DNA from: Bugula neritina
Lineage: Eukaryota; Bryozoa; Gymnolaemata; Cheilostomatida; Bugulidae
Length of the DNA: 64,000 nucleotides
Reading direction: 5' to 3'
NCBI GenBank assembly: GCA_964035545.1
Contig: OZ037771.1
Span: 558,001 to 622,000, forward strand
Within the stretch, counting starts at the first letter, position 1; each line of letters begins with the position of its first letter. The position numbers and the translations under genes are program-made. Positions 36,112-48,646 of the stretch are shown here, piece after piece. The notes under the pieces are model-generated. The model did not search any database and was not told where the DNA came from. It saw only the letters and a list, made by a program, of their open reading frames with translations.

Positions 36112-39100
36112 ATGAGTCATTTGTTTAATACAGGTGATCATGTATTGTGCTACGAACCAACGCCTTACCGAGCTAAAGTTTTATATGAAGCTAAGGTAAC
36201 CATAAGTTTACCATAATATTGATATTGGTATTATTTATTATACTTACGGTTACTGATGCTGATATTGGATTGTTAATTGGGCTTTTTCATGCGGTATTTT
36301 GTATTCGAAGTTGCTATTGCTATTACAGTATTATCCTTATACTTATAGTAATACTAATAGTAATAGTAATAGCATTACTTAGTAATACTAATAGTAATAC
36401 TAATACTAATAGTAATAGTTATTACTTATTAGTATTACTACTAGCTTACTAGGCCTAGCTCTTATTTTTTCACATCAGTATTACAAATTGAAATATTACT
36501 AGTACTAGTACTACTACTAGTAGTAATACTCAGTAATAGTAATATTCATTACTAATACTAATAGTAATAGTAATACTTATACTGTTAATAATACCAATTA
36601 GTATTACAGTCATGGCACTAACACTAATGGCTAGCTGAAAGTAAATTATTAAATATTATAATAATTTTTACAACTGTAAGTTAGATATACATTGTAATTG
36701 TCATTATTATTATGCAAACAGATTTATATATCAATTATTTGTATTTTTTATAGTTATGGTGACAATATTTTTAATTATAGTTAATGTTATACTTACAGTT
36801 ACACTTGAAGTAATTATTATGTAGTATTAGATTTAATTTTTAGTATTATTATAGTTTTATATACATATGTTATTAATTTGAAAGAATACATATAAAGCTA
36901 CAAATACAAACTTGAGTAAACATGACATGTACTTTTGTTCTCATACTAAAGTTAACTGAGAATTAAAGTTAATATGTAAGAATGAAAATTGAAGCAACAC
37001 TTTTGCTGGTAATTAAAATGGTTAATTTTTGCAATTTGAAAATGACATTAGTTTTAATGCAATTCATCATGCTTAAAATGTTGCTGTTTTTATTTTGCTA
37101 GAAACATATTGTGGTTGTAAACTTGTAGATTGTAGAAGTGGTTCAAAAGAAATCTGGTGAACCATCTTACAAGCTGAGGGTCAACGATTGGAACAAAATG
37201 TGGGTAAACTAATTTTAATTTGGTTTACATCCAGGATGATAATGTAAGCCTATAAGCTGATTACTTCAATCATTACTATTTGGTGTTTTATTTTAGATAC
37301 AAATCTAGGACGAGGAAATTTGGGTATGTTTTATTTATAAGTCATAACTGGCTGCTTTATTGTTGCAAATAGTCTGTAGCTCATCTGTGTCTCAGCTTTG
37401 AGTCTCATAACAGAAGAATTGTTTGCAAGCTTTGCTACAAGCATTAAAGTAAAGGTATGTTACTTATTTCCAGCATTGTAGAGGAAGTCGCGGAGTCATT
37501 TCTGTGTGCTGTTACCAAAAAACGTCTTGTGTTGATGAATAAAATAGCAAAGATAGCGAGTGGAATGTAAGTTATACTACATTCTATTAGTATCATTATA
37601 ATCATTCTATTTTTAGCTGCAATAGAAAATATATAATCTCCCTGCATATAGAAACTGCTGCGTAACCAATATGTTTCATATAAACTCTGCTTTTGATATT
37701 GAATAGTTAGAAATACTTTACTCTTCTACTGAATTGCTAATTAGTAAAGGGGAAGTGGAAAGAATTGAAACCGTACGAGAACTGTTAGTAAAGGCATTAG
37801 ACTTGAAGACTATTAAGGAGTTGCCACCTGGACTACAAGATGATGATTCCCAGTCGGAAGTTGCTGAACACGTCAACAATCCAGAAGATTCTGAAGTGTT
37901 TTAATTACAAATTTCTTGTGTTCATCTTATACTAATTTTGTTTGGGAAAATTTATGTTCTAGTTCTAAGTTACCTTCTTGTTTAACAATATTTGTAGATT
38001 ATTCATAAGTTTGATTATATAGTACTATATATGGTGTGTGATATAATACAGGTAGAAGGTGAAACTATATATGGTGTGTGATATAATACAGGTAGAAGGT
38101 GAAACTATATATGGTGTGTGATATAATACAGGTAGAAGGTGAAACTATATATGGTGTGTGATATAATACAGGTAGAAGGTGAAACTATATATGGTGTGTG
38201 ATATAATACAGGTAGAAGGTGAAACTATATATGGTGTGTGATATAATACAGGTAGAAGGTGAAACTATATATGGTGTGTGATATAATACAGGTAGAAGGT
38301 GAAACTATATATGGTGTGTGATATAATACAGGTAGAAGGTGAAACTATATATGGTGTGTGATATAATACAGGTAGAAGGTGGAACTATATATGGTGTGTG
38401 ATATAATACAGGTAGAAGGTGAAACTATATATGGTGTGTGATATAATACAGGTAGAAGGTGAAACTATATATGGTGTGTGATATAATACAGGTAGAAGGT
38501 GAACATCTCGTTACCATAGAACTACAAGAAGAGCTGAAGGAAGTTCTGGAAAGTGACTTCAGTCAAGTGAAAAATAAACACAAAGTAAGTCCAACCCCAG
38601 CAGTTGGTTCGTATGACAACTACAATTTTAACTATTAATCTGGTTACATATAACTATAACTCTAACTCCAAATTAACGCTAGCCTTACTCTGACTATGTA
38701 ACTATAACTCCAACTATATCACTATAACTCCAACTATGTAACTATAACTCCAACTATATCACTAACTCCAACTATATCACTATAACTCCAACTATGTCAC
38801 TATGACTATAACTATATGACTATAACTCCAACTATGTCACTATGACTATAACTATGTAACTATAACTCCAACTATGTAACTATGACTATAACTATGTAAC
38901 TATAACTCCAACTATGTAACTATGACTCCAACTATATAACTATAACTCCAACTATGTCACTATGACTATAACTATGTAACTATAACTCCAACTATGTAAC
39001 TATGACTACATCTGTAGCTACAACTTGAGTATGCAGTACAGACTAGTATGTATTTTCATCACTTGACCTCATGTGGATTTAGATGTCACTTAATGGGCCT

Positions 39101-42100
39101 CCGGTTGCTGAGGTGTTGGAGTCGTTCCTCCGATCTCATGCACACGCGTTACTGTTTGACAGACCTAAGAATTCAAAGGACGTTTATAAACCAGAAAAAA
39201 GGTATTTAATAGAACTCTTGTTCCTCTTTCACTCCATTGTGAACCTGATGATATACTACAGACTGTAGCAATGCTATTTACTATTAGAGAAATAACCTAA
39301 AGAATTAGGAGTTGTGCTCCCGTTATATAATGAACTCTCGTATGTTTATACATTGTGACAATTTATAATTCTTAGAATAAGTTTAACTAAAGAAGTACTT
39401 GAAGGTATCCGTTGTCTATTTGATGTTATTCTCGCTACCAATCTCTTGTACCTGGAGGAACAAAACTCACACTCTCACATCGTGTCAAACACTGATTGGA
39501 TGGTCACCTCGTAAGTGTAACTTGTTTTATAAGTAACTAAGTTTATTTTTCTGCTTACAGTATATGTATTGCAATAATATATTCTATTGTATAAATTATA
39601 TTTTACTACATTACATTTATTTTCTTACAAAATCTATAAATCAGTAAGGAAAAATGTTATTACAGCGAATACCTGGCATAATAAACTATAGTTATTACAG
39701 TGAACACCTGGAATATTGTATTGTTATACTGTTACTGACTCTAAGAAGTAACACATTATAGTAGGTACAGTGGACACCTTGAGTACTGTATAGTTATACT
39801 GTTACTGATTCACTGCATGTAGGAAGCCTGTCTCCAGACGACAAACTCGCTCATCAGCTGCTGAGACACCTCAGACCGAGGCTACTCCTCCGTTCACTCA
39901 ATACTCTACTAGTGAGCTGAAAACCCCTGCAGTCTCCCAGCAGCTTTGTATGTACTTCTTTATCAGTTGTATATTCCCTTTGGTCAAGTATATTCCCTTT
40001 AGTCGAGTATATTCCCTTTAGTCAAGTATATTACCTTTAGTCAAGTATATTCCCTTTAGTCAAGTATATTCCCTTTAGTCAAGTATATTTCCTTTAGTCA
40101 AGTATATTCCCTCTAGTCAAGTATATTTCCTTTAGTCAAGTATATTCCCTTTAGTCAAGTATATTCCCTTTAGTCAAGTATATTTCCTTTAGTCAAGTAT
40201 ATTCCCTCTAGTCAAGTATATTTCCTTTAGTCAAGTATATTCCCTTTAGTCAAGTATATTCCCTTTAGTCAAGTATATTACCTTTAGTCAAGTATATTCT
40301 CTTTAGTCAAGTATATTCCCTTTAGTCAAGTATATTCCCTTTAGTCAAGTATATTCCCTCTAGTCAAGTATATTCCCTTTAGTCAAGTATATTCCCTTTA
40401 GTCAAGTATATTTCCTTTAGTCAAGTATATTGCCTTTAGTCAACTATATTGTAGAAACTACCATTATGTATTCTAACATCTGGTAGTTAAGTTTATTATT
40501 TGTAGTTTTTACAGCCCTTCAGTTGTCGGAAACCATCCATCAGTTATTAGTTAATATTACAGCATACTGAAATTCAATGCTGGAGAAGTAAATTTATAAA
40601 ACCGTTGTTACATAATTGAATTTGGTTGACACTCTAGATAGTGAATTGAATTATGATTCATCAGAAATGATATCTTATAAGATTGTAATACGATGACTTG
40701 CCTGTCACATGACAGTAATACACACGTATATACAGTGTGGCTTACACATAATATGTTTATATGTGGTTTATACGTACCCATCCGCTGCTCGTCAAGTTGC
40801 CATCTTTTTATTACGTCATGTTGCGAGTGTCGAGTGTCGCACTCCCAACTTTTGTACAGCTGACTGACAGCTGACATTCCTTCAACTTTCTCCTTGGCAA
40901 AAGTTACCTGAATATTTCCACCTGAATCTGTCCTGTAAAACGTCTAATCTTTCATGTACAAAGCTTTACCTTCCCAACACAGCTTGTTTGATTTCACCTA
41001 CTCACAGCTATTCCATTTTTGAGTACAATGTCATACAGCTGATCATATCTATTATAACTTGTCTAGGAACACCTGGTCTAGAAATCACACTCTTTATTTA
41101 TGTTCTGATTTAGTTAGCAAGTTGGAGCAGCACACGGGCACCCCTTGCGATGCACCGTCCTGTAAGAAACCAAGGTTATCTTCTCTACAAACCAGTATGC
41201 AGAATAGCCCTAGCGGCAGGTCGACTCCCACTCAAAACTTGCAGGCGGAAGCTCTAATGAAGGAGGTTTGTATAGTGTTGGTTCACAGGCTAGTATTCTA
41301 CACAGCTGCTAATTGTTGCATTAGCCTGAGAAATGTGCACAGTAAACTACACTGCCAGCTTTGCACTTCCTGCTTTGGGCTTCTCACAAGAACGCAACGT
41401 AACCTCTGCAAAATACATGTCTAGAACAGGAAATGATGCAGTCTTCTACTTCCTGTTATTGGACTGTTGCTGAGGCCACTTCCTGTCGGCTACTAAACTT
41501 TAAGGTCGAGTTTATTGATTCGTCCGGCTGTTTCCTGATAGCCATTACTCTGGCCAGCGATCTACCTCTATGATATATCTACAGTATGATTATATATCTA
41601 TAGTGAATACCTCTATGATATATCTACAGTATGATTATATATCTATAGTGAATACCTCTATGATATATCTACAGTATGATTATATATCTATAGTGAATAC
41701 CTCTATGATATATCTACAGTATGATTATATATCTATAGTGAATACCTCTATGATATATCTACAGTATGATTATATATCTATAGTGAATCTTTCTATGATA
41801 TATCTACAGTATGATTATATATCTATAGTGAATACCTCTATGATATATCTACAGTATGATTATATATCTATAGTGAATACCTCTATGATATATCTACAGT
41901 ATGATTATATATCTATAGTGAATACGTCTATGATATATCTACGGTATGATTATATATCTATAGTGAATACCTCTATGATATATCTACAGTATGATTATAT
42001 ATCTATAGTGAATACTTCTATGATATATCTACAGTATGATTATATATCTATAGTGAATACCTCTATGATATATCTACAGTATGATTATATATCATCTGGT

Positions 42101-45100
42101 CTATGCTGCTGAAAAGTAGTATCCAGGGCTGCTTTGGGGTCTCCTGTCATCACCTGACCCGCTGCCTTCCTGCTAGGGTGATGACCCCACATTCTTGATG
42201 TGGTCAAGTCCCACACACACACTCACGCACACTCACCGTGGCAAAACATACCTGCAAAAAGTGTAGCAACTCTGCTATCCCACACCATTAGCTAGCACGT
42301 GTTGCTAGCTAACAGTCTTACTTACATTTATTATAATAACAAGCTTCTAGCAACAGTTCTTCCCTTTTGTGTCGGCCTCCTGTTATGTCATCAAATAATT
42401 GAAGCCACAAATGCATAACCTTTGCAAGTTTCATTGGCATCTTTTGGAGTATATTATTATCATTAGAGCTTACACAGTTAAACTACAGTTTATATATATT
42501 ATACTGTGTTGTGTATACTGTGTAGTGTGTACTGTGTAGTGTATACTGTGTAGTGTGTACTCTGTAGTGTATACTGTGTAGTAGTGTATACTGTGTAGTG
42601 TGTACTCTGTAGTGTATACTGTGTAGTGTGCACTGTGTAGTGTGTACTTTGTAGTGTGTACTGTGTAGTGTATACTGTGTAGTAGTGTATACTGTGTAGT
42701 GTATACTGTGCAGTGTATACTGTGTAGTGTGCAGTGTATACTGTGTAGTGTGTACTCTGTAGTGTATACTGTGTAGTGTGCACTGTGTAGTGTGTACTTT
42801 GTAGTGTGTACTGTGTAGTGTATACTGTGTAGTAGTGTATACTGTGTAGTGTGTACTGTGTAGTGTATACTGTGTAGTGTATACTGTGTAGTGTATACTG
42901 TGTAGTGTGTACTGTGTAGTGTGTACTCTGTAGTGTGTACTCTGTAGTATATACTGTGTAGTATATACTGTGTAGTGTGTACTGTGTAGTATATACTGTG
43001 TAGTATATACTGTGTAGTATATACTCTGTAGTGTGTACTGTGTAGTGTATACTGTGTAGTGTGTACTCTGTAGTGTATACTCTGTAGTGTGTACTGTGTA
43101 GTGTGTAGTGAATCATTTCCTGTAACTTGATGGTGGGCTAAGGTGTTCGTAAACAAAGCACTCGAAAGGTCGCGAGATCAGCTCTTCCTTGAGGCGCTGT
43201 TGAACCAGAAGACAACAATTTCTTGTTGAATATTTGTGACAGCAGTTTAGTCTGTTAACTAACTTGTACATTGCGGGAGGGCAGTTCATGTGCCGTACTG
43301 CATGGGTTTTGTGGCATCAGTCTACTGCCTCAGGATATGACTTGTTTTTGTTCTGGACACATGACTAAAATTAGCTAGACATACTCGCTGCCTTCATGTG
43401 ACATACTCGCTGCCTTCATGTGACATACTCGCTGCCTCCATGAGACATACTCGCTGCCTTCATGTGACATACTCGCTGCCTCCATGAGACATACTCGCTG
43501 CCTTCATGTGACATACTCGCTGCCTTCATGAGACATACTCGCTGCCTTCATGAGACATACTCGCTGCCTTCATGTGACCAGGCATTACGTTTATATATAC
43601 TATACACTAGCAGTAATATACTATACACTAGCATTAATATATTATACACTAGCAGTAATATGTTATATACTAGCAGTAATATATTGTATGTTGTTTATAA
43701 ACAGTAGAATAATATATTAATAGCATCTAGCCACATTAACATCTCTAACTCTGGTTATTAATAGTGTTTTATGTTCACCTCATTATTTATTGTTTCTCAT
43801 AGGTCACTGATTGGAGGTTGTTACCACAAGACTTGCAGGTCAAGGGCACTCTACCTTCCTGTAAATATGGTGCTGTGTATTTACTCAGACTATTTGGTAA
43901 GTGTTTGTAGTCTAATGAGAGCTGACTGTAACGCTGTCTGCGTATTAACATGTTATACTTGATGTTCTCATCTGTTATACTCGATATTCTCATCTGTTAT
44001 ACTTGATATTCTCATCTGTTATACTTGATATTCTCATCTGTTATACTCGATATCCTCACCTGTTATACTCGATATTCTCATCTGTTATACTCGATATTCT
44101 CATCTGTTATACTTGATATTCTCATCTGTTATACTTGATATTCTCATCTGTTATACTCGATATCCTCATCTGTTATACTCGATATTCTCATCTGTTATAC
44201 TCGATATTCTCATCTGTTATACTTGATATTCTCATCTGTTATACTTGATATTCTCATCTGTTATACTTGATATCCTCATCTGTTATACTCGATATTCTCA
44301 TCTGTTATACTCGATATTCTCATCTGTTATACTTGATATTCTCATCTGTTATACTCGATATTCTCATCTGTTATACTCGATATTCTCATCTGTTATACTT
44401 GATATTCTCATCTGTTATACTCGATATTCTCATCTGTTATACTCGATATTCTCATCTGTTATACTCGATATTCTCATCTGTTATACTTGATATTCTCATC
44501 TGTTATACTCGATATTCTCATCTGTTATACTTGATATCCTCATCTGTTATACTCGATATTCTCATCTGTTATACTTGATATTCTCATCTGTTATACTCGA
44601 TATTCTCATCTGTTATACTCGATATTCTCATCTGTTATACTCGATATTCTCATCTGTTATACTTGATATTCTCATCTGTTATACTCGATATTCTCATCTG
44701 TTATACTTGATATTCTCATCTGTTATACTCGATATTCTCACCTGTTATACTTGATATTCTCATCTGTTATACTCGATATTCTCATCTGTTATACTTGATA
44801 TTCTCATCTGTTATACTCGATATTCTCACCTGTTATAGTCAAACTCCCGGACATACTATCTAAAATGAAGCTGTCGAATGAGTTAAGAAGTTTTCTCCTC
44901 AGTGTGTTCCATTACATATTCAGGTCAGTGAACCTGTTGTGATATTTCAGTTACTCTCACTATACTGTGATATTTTAGTTACTCTCACTATACTCTGATA
45001 TTTCAGTTACTCTCACTATACTGTGATATTTCAGTTACTCTCACTATACTGTGATATTTCAGTTACTCTCACTATACTGTGATATTTCAGTTACTCTCAC

Positions 45101-45497
45101 TATACTCTGATATTTCAGTTACTCTCACTATACTGTGATATTTCAGTTACTCTCACTATACTGTGATATTTCAGTTACTCTCACTATACTCTGATATTTC
45201 AGTTACTGTCACTATACTGTGATATTTCAGTTACTCTCGCTATATTGTGATATTTCAGTTACTGTCACTATACTGTGATATTTCAGTTACTCTCACTATA
45301 CTCTGATATTTCAGTTACTCTCACTATACTGTAATATTTCAGTCACTGTCACTATACTGTGATATTTCAGTTACTCTCACTATACTCTGATATTTTAGTT
45401 ACTGTCACTATATTTTAGTTACCTGATAGAAGAGAAGAAGAGATTATTTGACAGCGTATACTACGTCCCTCTGCCGGTATCAGCGTCAGCACTCTGA
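36112..45497 (+). CDS. MSL3: MSL3-like chromodomain and MRG-domain protein
   Basis: Chromatin subunit expected in an MSL-type histone H4K16 acetyltransferase complex. Thirteen exons: 36112-36195, 37129-37199, 37297-37323, 37474-37566, 37745-37895, 38492-38584, 39083-39201, 39376-39510, 39823-39947, 41114-41265, 43803-43896, 44839-44923, 45419-45497; 435 aa. The N-terminal chromo-barrel reads GDHVLCYEPTPYRAKVLYEAKIVEVV and LRVNDWNK. Exon 3 is a 27-nt microexon. The MRG domain starts at VTIELQEELKEVLESDF and is interrupted by a Ser/Thr/Gln-rich linker (exons 9-10), as in MSL3 rather than MRG15. It resumes at VTDWRLLPQD, YGAVYLLRLFVKLPDILSKM and YLIEEKKRLFDSVYYVPL. Start choice: ATG at 36112 is in frame and gives the family N-terminus, but ATACAG just after it could be an acceptor. 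The exon 5 donor (GTGTTT) is weak. AATAAA is at 45719-45724. Confidence 0.85.
36230..36900 (+). other. Cryptically simple DNA in MSL3 intron 1
   Basis: TAATACTAATAGTAATAGTA-type words dominate 36330-36620. No coding signal is seen in the intron 36196-37128. Confidence 0.7.
38024..38503 (+). repeat. 40-bp tandem repeat carrying the MSL3 exon 6 acceptor
   Basis: Twelve nearly perfect 40-bp copies. Each contains ATATAATACAG followed by GTAGAAGGTGAA, which is the exon 6 acceptor and first four codons. Acceptor AGs end at 38051, 38091 and so on to 38491; the last is the real one. Using any earlier acceptor reads into an in-frame TGA (after GTG) within the first unit, so only the last copy is productive. 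Confidence 0.95.
38640..39015 (+). repeat. Array in MSL3 intron 6
   Basis: Imperfect copies of AACTATAACTCCAACTATGT and AACTATGACTATAACTATGT, filling most of the intron 38585-39082. Confidence 0.9.
39965..40450 (+). repeat. 19-bp minisatellite in MSL3 intron 9
   Basis: About 25 copies of TCAAGTATATTCCCTTTAG, starting about 15 bases after the exon 9 donor. Confidence 0.95.
40451..41113 (+). other. Rest of MSL3 intron 9
   Basis: About 660 bases without array or recognisable coding signal. Confidence 0.45.
41566..42095 (+). repeat. 45-bp minisatellite in MSL3 intron 10
   Basis: About twelve copies of a 45-bp unit containing CTCTATGATATATCTACAG and TATGATTATATATCTATAG, nearly identical. The unit is a multiple of three and open in one frame (15-residue repeat MIYLQYDYISIVNTS), but no splice context joins it to MSL3. 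Confidence 0.95.
42488..43112 (+). repeat. AC/GT-rich minisatellite in MSL3 intron 10
   Basis: Copies of TGTGTAGTGTATACTG with TCTGTAG and GTAGTAG variants. The words resemble the 19-bp unit of the TRIM and PSMD1 arrays but the period is 14-16 bp. Confidence 0.9.
43380..43580 (+). repeat. 22-bp minisatellite in MSL3 intron 10
   Basis: Nine copies of CATACTCGCTGCCTTCATG plus three bases, with TGTGA or TGAGA ends. Confidence 0.9.
43585..43700 (+). repeat. Short array in MSL3 intron 10
   Basis: Four to five copies of TATACACTAGCAGTAATATA. Confidence 0.85.
43955..44838 (+). repeat. 22-bp minisatellite ending at the MSL3 exon 12 acceptor
   Basis: About 40 copies of TGTTATACTCGATATTCTCA plus two bases. 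In the final copy TGTTATAC has become TGTTATAG, and that AG (44837-44838) is the splice acceptor of exon 12, so the array ends exactly at the junction. Confidence 0.95.
44935..45418 (+). repeat. 28-bp minisatellite carrying acceptor-like words before the last MSL3 exon
   Basis: About 17 copies. Each contains TGATATTTCAGTTACTCTCA; the real acceptor is TATTTTAG followed by TTACCTG at 45411-45422. Every unit therefore presents a TTTCAG|TTAC acceptor that resembles the real one. Confidence 0.93.
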
Positions 45498-48446
45498 TAC
45501 AGCAACTGTCCTACTAAATACATTTCTCACTATTATCATGTGACTACATAATAATTATATTGTTATTTGTTATACATCCCTTTTCAGTTGTAAAATATTG
45601 TAATGTTATTTGGATGCATGTAAATATACATTCACCTCATCCGGTCAGCTCAACCCTTTAATTAAATGCCTAAAGAGAATTTTATGGCTATGTCTATGAT
45701 AGCAAAAGGTTAAATATAAATAAATGTACAAACATAAAACACAATTGCCATAGTAAGTTATATTATATAAATGATTACTTACACTTGTATTTTCTTCTGA
45801 AAATGAAACTGACAGTTTTAAATTATTACAAATTTAATAACAATTCCACTCTTCATATTAAAACTAATTATCATTATAAACATGTGACTTTACTATATCG
45901 TCTCACATTATCTTGCCTAGCTAATGCAGATAATACTGGTGGTATTTCTGCTATGGTGAGACACTAGAAGGTGAAGCATGTGACACAATGTGGGACATAA
46001 TGTAATACACCTTAAAATGATGCAGTCTGTACATCACAAGTTAAAATCAAAGTGAATTTCAAGCAGAGGAGTGGTTCTTTCTCCACTTGTAGCTCATATA
46101 CTAGGTGCTTCTATTTATATAACTGTGGAATGATTAGTTGGTACAAATCAATGTTATCAATATGATAAAATCTACAGGTAAAGGAAAACATAAAAAAGAA
46201 AGTCTACAGTCAAGTGACTTTGTTCAGAGTGGCTGAACATATAACACAGTGAAAGGGTATTTGAATATGAATAGCAATTATTGCACAAGCAAATATCTTT
46301 TATGTTGTATTGAATGTGCATAAACTGGTGCCTGGGAGGAATCATGCCACCAGTAATTGCATGCAGCAAACCAATATATCGAATTATAGCTACAGCTTGC
46401 GTACACTGTGGGTGTTGTTGCGAGTCGAAAGGGTGCCCTCACTAGCCACCCAAACATTTATTCAGGATTCTAGAGCCAAACTATCTCAGCCATTTATGTT
46501 CTACCAGCTAGGTAACACCACTTAATAAATAATAGGAGCTTGTGTGCACTCACCATGCATGTATGCTGGATACAATTAAACTTGTTAAAGCACAAAAAAT
46601 AAAACTCCTAATTTAGTACGTTTCCCAGAGCTTATGTCTCAAAAAAGATTAAAAGTCTACAATTTTGTATTCTGCAACAGGTTTGGCAATTCACCAAAAT
46701 TGCCTGCTATTAAGAGTTATCTTCTTAATTAGGGAAACCAAATGAAAATTATAATCAGAAATGAAATCAGTCACAAAAGTTGAGTACTGAATGAAAAACT
46801 TGGTAGGTTTTTCCTTCAACAGAACTCAAAGTTATATGAAAAGCCGACTGCATGACTATCCAAACTTTTCAGTTGCTGCATCAAAAAAGCTTTTTGTCAC
46901 TGACAAAGGCAATTAGAAAAGATTCCATTATTCTGAGACTTTTGGGTGGGGGGGGTCATGTTTTCCCTGTGCTATGTAACTTAGTCTGGTTTCTATTGAA
47001 TGTTCATTCGTTAGCAATGTATTCATATCTTGTTTTCAAGACATTCTCAAATGGAATCTGAAAAGGTTTTTTCAGTGTTCAAAATTGCGTCATTGGAATG
47101 AAACTGAATTACTCGGCAACAATGTGACTGTAATCCCACAACATAGTAGCCAGTTGTATGGCAACATAAAATAATATTATAGTTATGTGCAGTTCAATAT
47201 ATTGTACACAATAATAGGCTGTTCAGTAGCAATAATACTCTTGCTGAAGTCAGCATTGTCAGCTATGTCCATGTACATCTATCTACACATCTGGAAAGAA
47301 TAAACCTGATGATGTAGTTGATGATTAACTCATAACTCAGCTGTGAGAAGACAGCAATCCTCTCTCCAGATGCTGGCGGCCATATTGAATTTATTACGAA
47401 AACTTGTCCTCTGTACCTAATTATTGACCTTGATCAAAAAGCTTCTTCATTGATACAGTGTGACTCACAACCTCAGCTCCACAAGCTGCCACAGCAAGAA
47501 AGTCGGTGGGGTTTAAGGTTTGCCGTAGATTGAATTGCACTGACTTTATATAATCAAATAATAGTCATTCTTTTATCTTGAATTGAATTATCGCAACTAG
47601 GATGTTTTGAAATTCTTGCTCAGCATTAGCACCTTAATTGCATTACATTTAGATAAAGTATAGAAAAGACGAAATTGACAAGTTTCATGATTGTATTCGT
47701 CTCCCCTCTTATCAACAGCATTATAAAACCCAGCACCTCCTTAACATAATATAAAAATTCTCCAATAAACTCAACTCCGTATGCAGTGTTGGCTTTAACA
47801 TGCAATTAATCACTGGAAAATATTTCAACATAAGTAATAGACTAATAGTATACTATGAAGGGTGGCAACAGTACATAAAATCAGTCTTTGAGTATTTAAA
47901 CTTTGAAAATTTGGACAGAATATCAATAAAATGCAGTAACATCATAAAAGACTTGGAAAAATACAAGTGAATTAGTAAGATCTACGGCAGGTGCAGGTGT
48001 GTACATGGAGATTCAGTGTACAGTGTGTGTGTGCGCGTTGTCGGTGTTATAAAGACTAATACTAGGTGAAAGTAACACGCCATGACAATCTGGTAATATG
48101 GCTATTACTGAACACTCTCAGTAGAATGGTGGAGAAAGAACTACGTTGAACGATTCTAGTCTGTCAGAGTTGAAAGTGCCATTGAATAGCGACACTAGTT
48201 AGGAACAAATATCATTTGTTATTTCTTTAAATAGAACATTGCACAAAAATATCATTAAAACAATAAAACTCTATAAATGTTAATTCAGGAATAATACTTC
48301 TAGTATATAGGCTGGAGTTAGACCCCATGAAATTTGGAATATGTGAATAAGTGTATTGTACGAGGCAGTTCTACTCTTCGGCTATAACCAACTGCTGGCA
48401 ATCTGTATTCATAGTTAAAATAATGGCGGGTTAAACTCTGTGTGAG
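45498..48446. other. MSL3 / receptor 2 convergent intergenic region
   Basis: Nearly 3 kb between two stop codons. AATAAA at 45719-45724 probably ends MSL3. No exon with conserved protein sequence was found on either strand; a run of eight Gs lies near 46948. Part of it may be 3' UTR of the receptor on the minus strand. Confidence 0.45.
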
Positions 48447-48450
48447 AATA

Positions 48451-48630
48451 CGCCCCGAGAGTGGTAGTCACGCCCCGAGAGTGGTAGTCACGCCCCGAGA
48501 GTGGTAGTCACGCCCCGAGAGTGGTGGTCACGCCCCGAGAGTGGTGGTCACGCCCCAAGAGTGGTGGTCACGCCCCGAGAGTGGTAGTCACGCCCCGAGA
48601 GTGGTAGTCACGCCCCAAGAGTGGTGGTGG
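48451..48630 (-). repeat. GC-rich 20-bp minisatellite in the receptor 2 3' UTR
   Basis: Nine copies of CGCCCCGAGAGTGGTAGTCA in exact 20-bp register from 48451, with A/G variants. It begins 17 bases past the stop codon of the minus-strand receptor, so it should be transcribed in its 3' UTR. Unlike nearly all other arrays here it is rich in G, C and CpG. Confidence 0.93.
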
Positions 48631-48646
48631 ACATGTGAGGAGGTAG

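Noticed and set aside
41570-42112. 180-aa frame of 15-residue repeats as an MSL3 exon
   Set aside because: Direct splicing of 41265 to 43803 keeps the frame and matches the MRG domain; the array lacks a fitting acceptor and donor.
45498-48446. Extra gene between MSL3 and receptor 2
   Set aside because: Only short frames (up to 81 codons) without conserved motifs or consistent splice sites.
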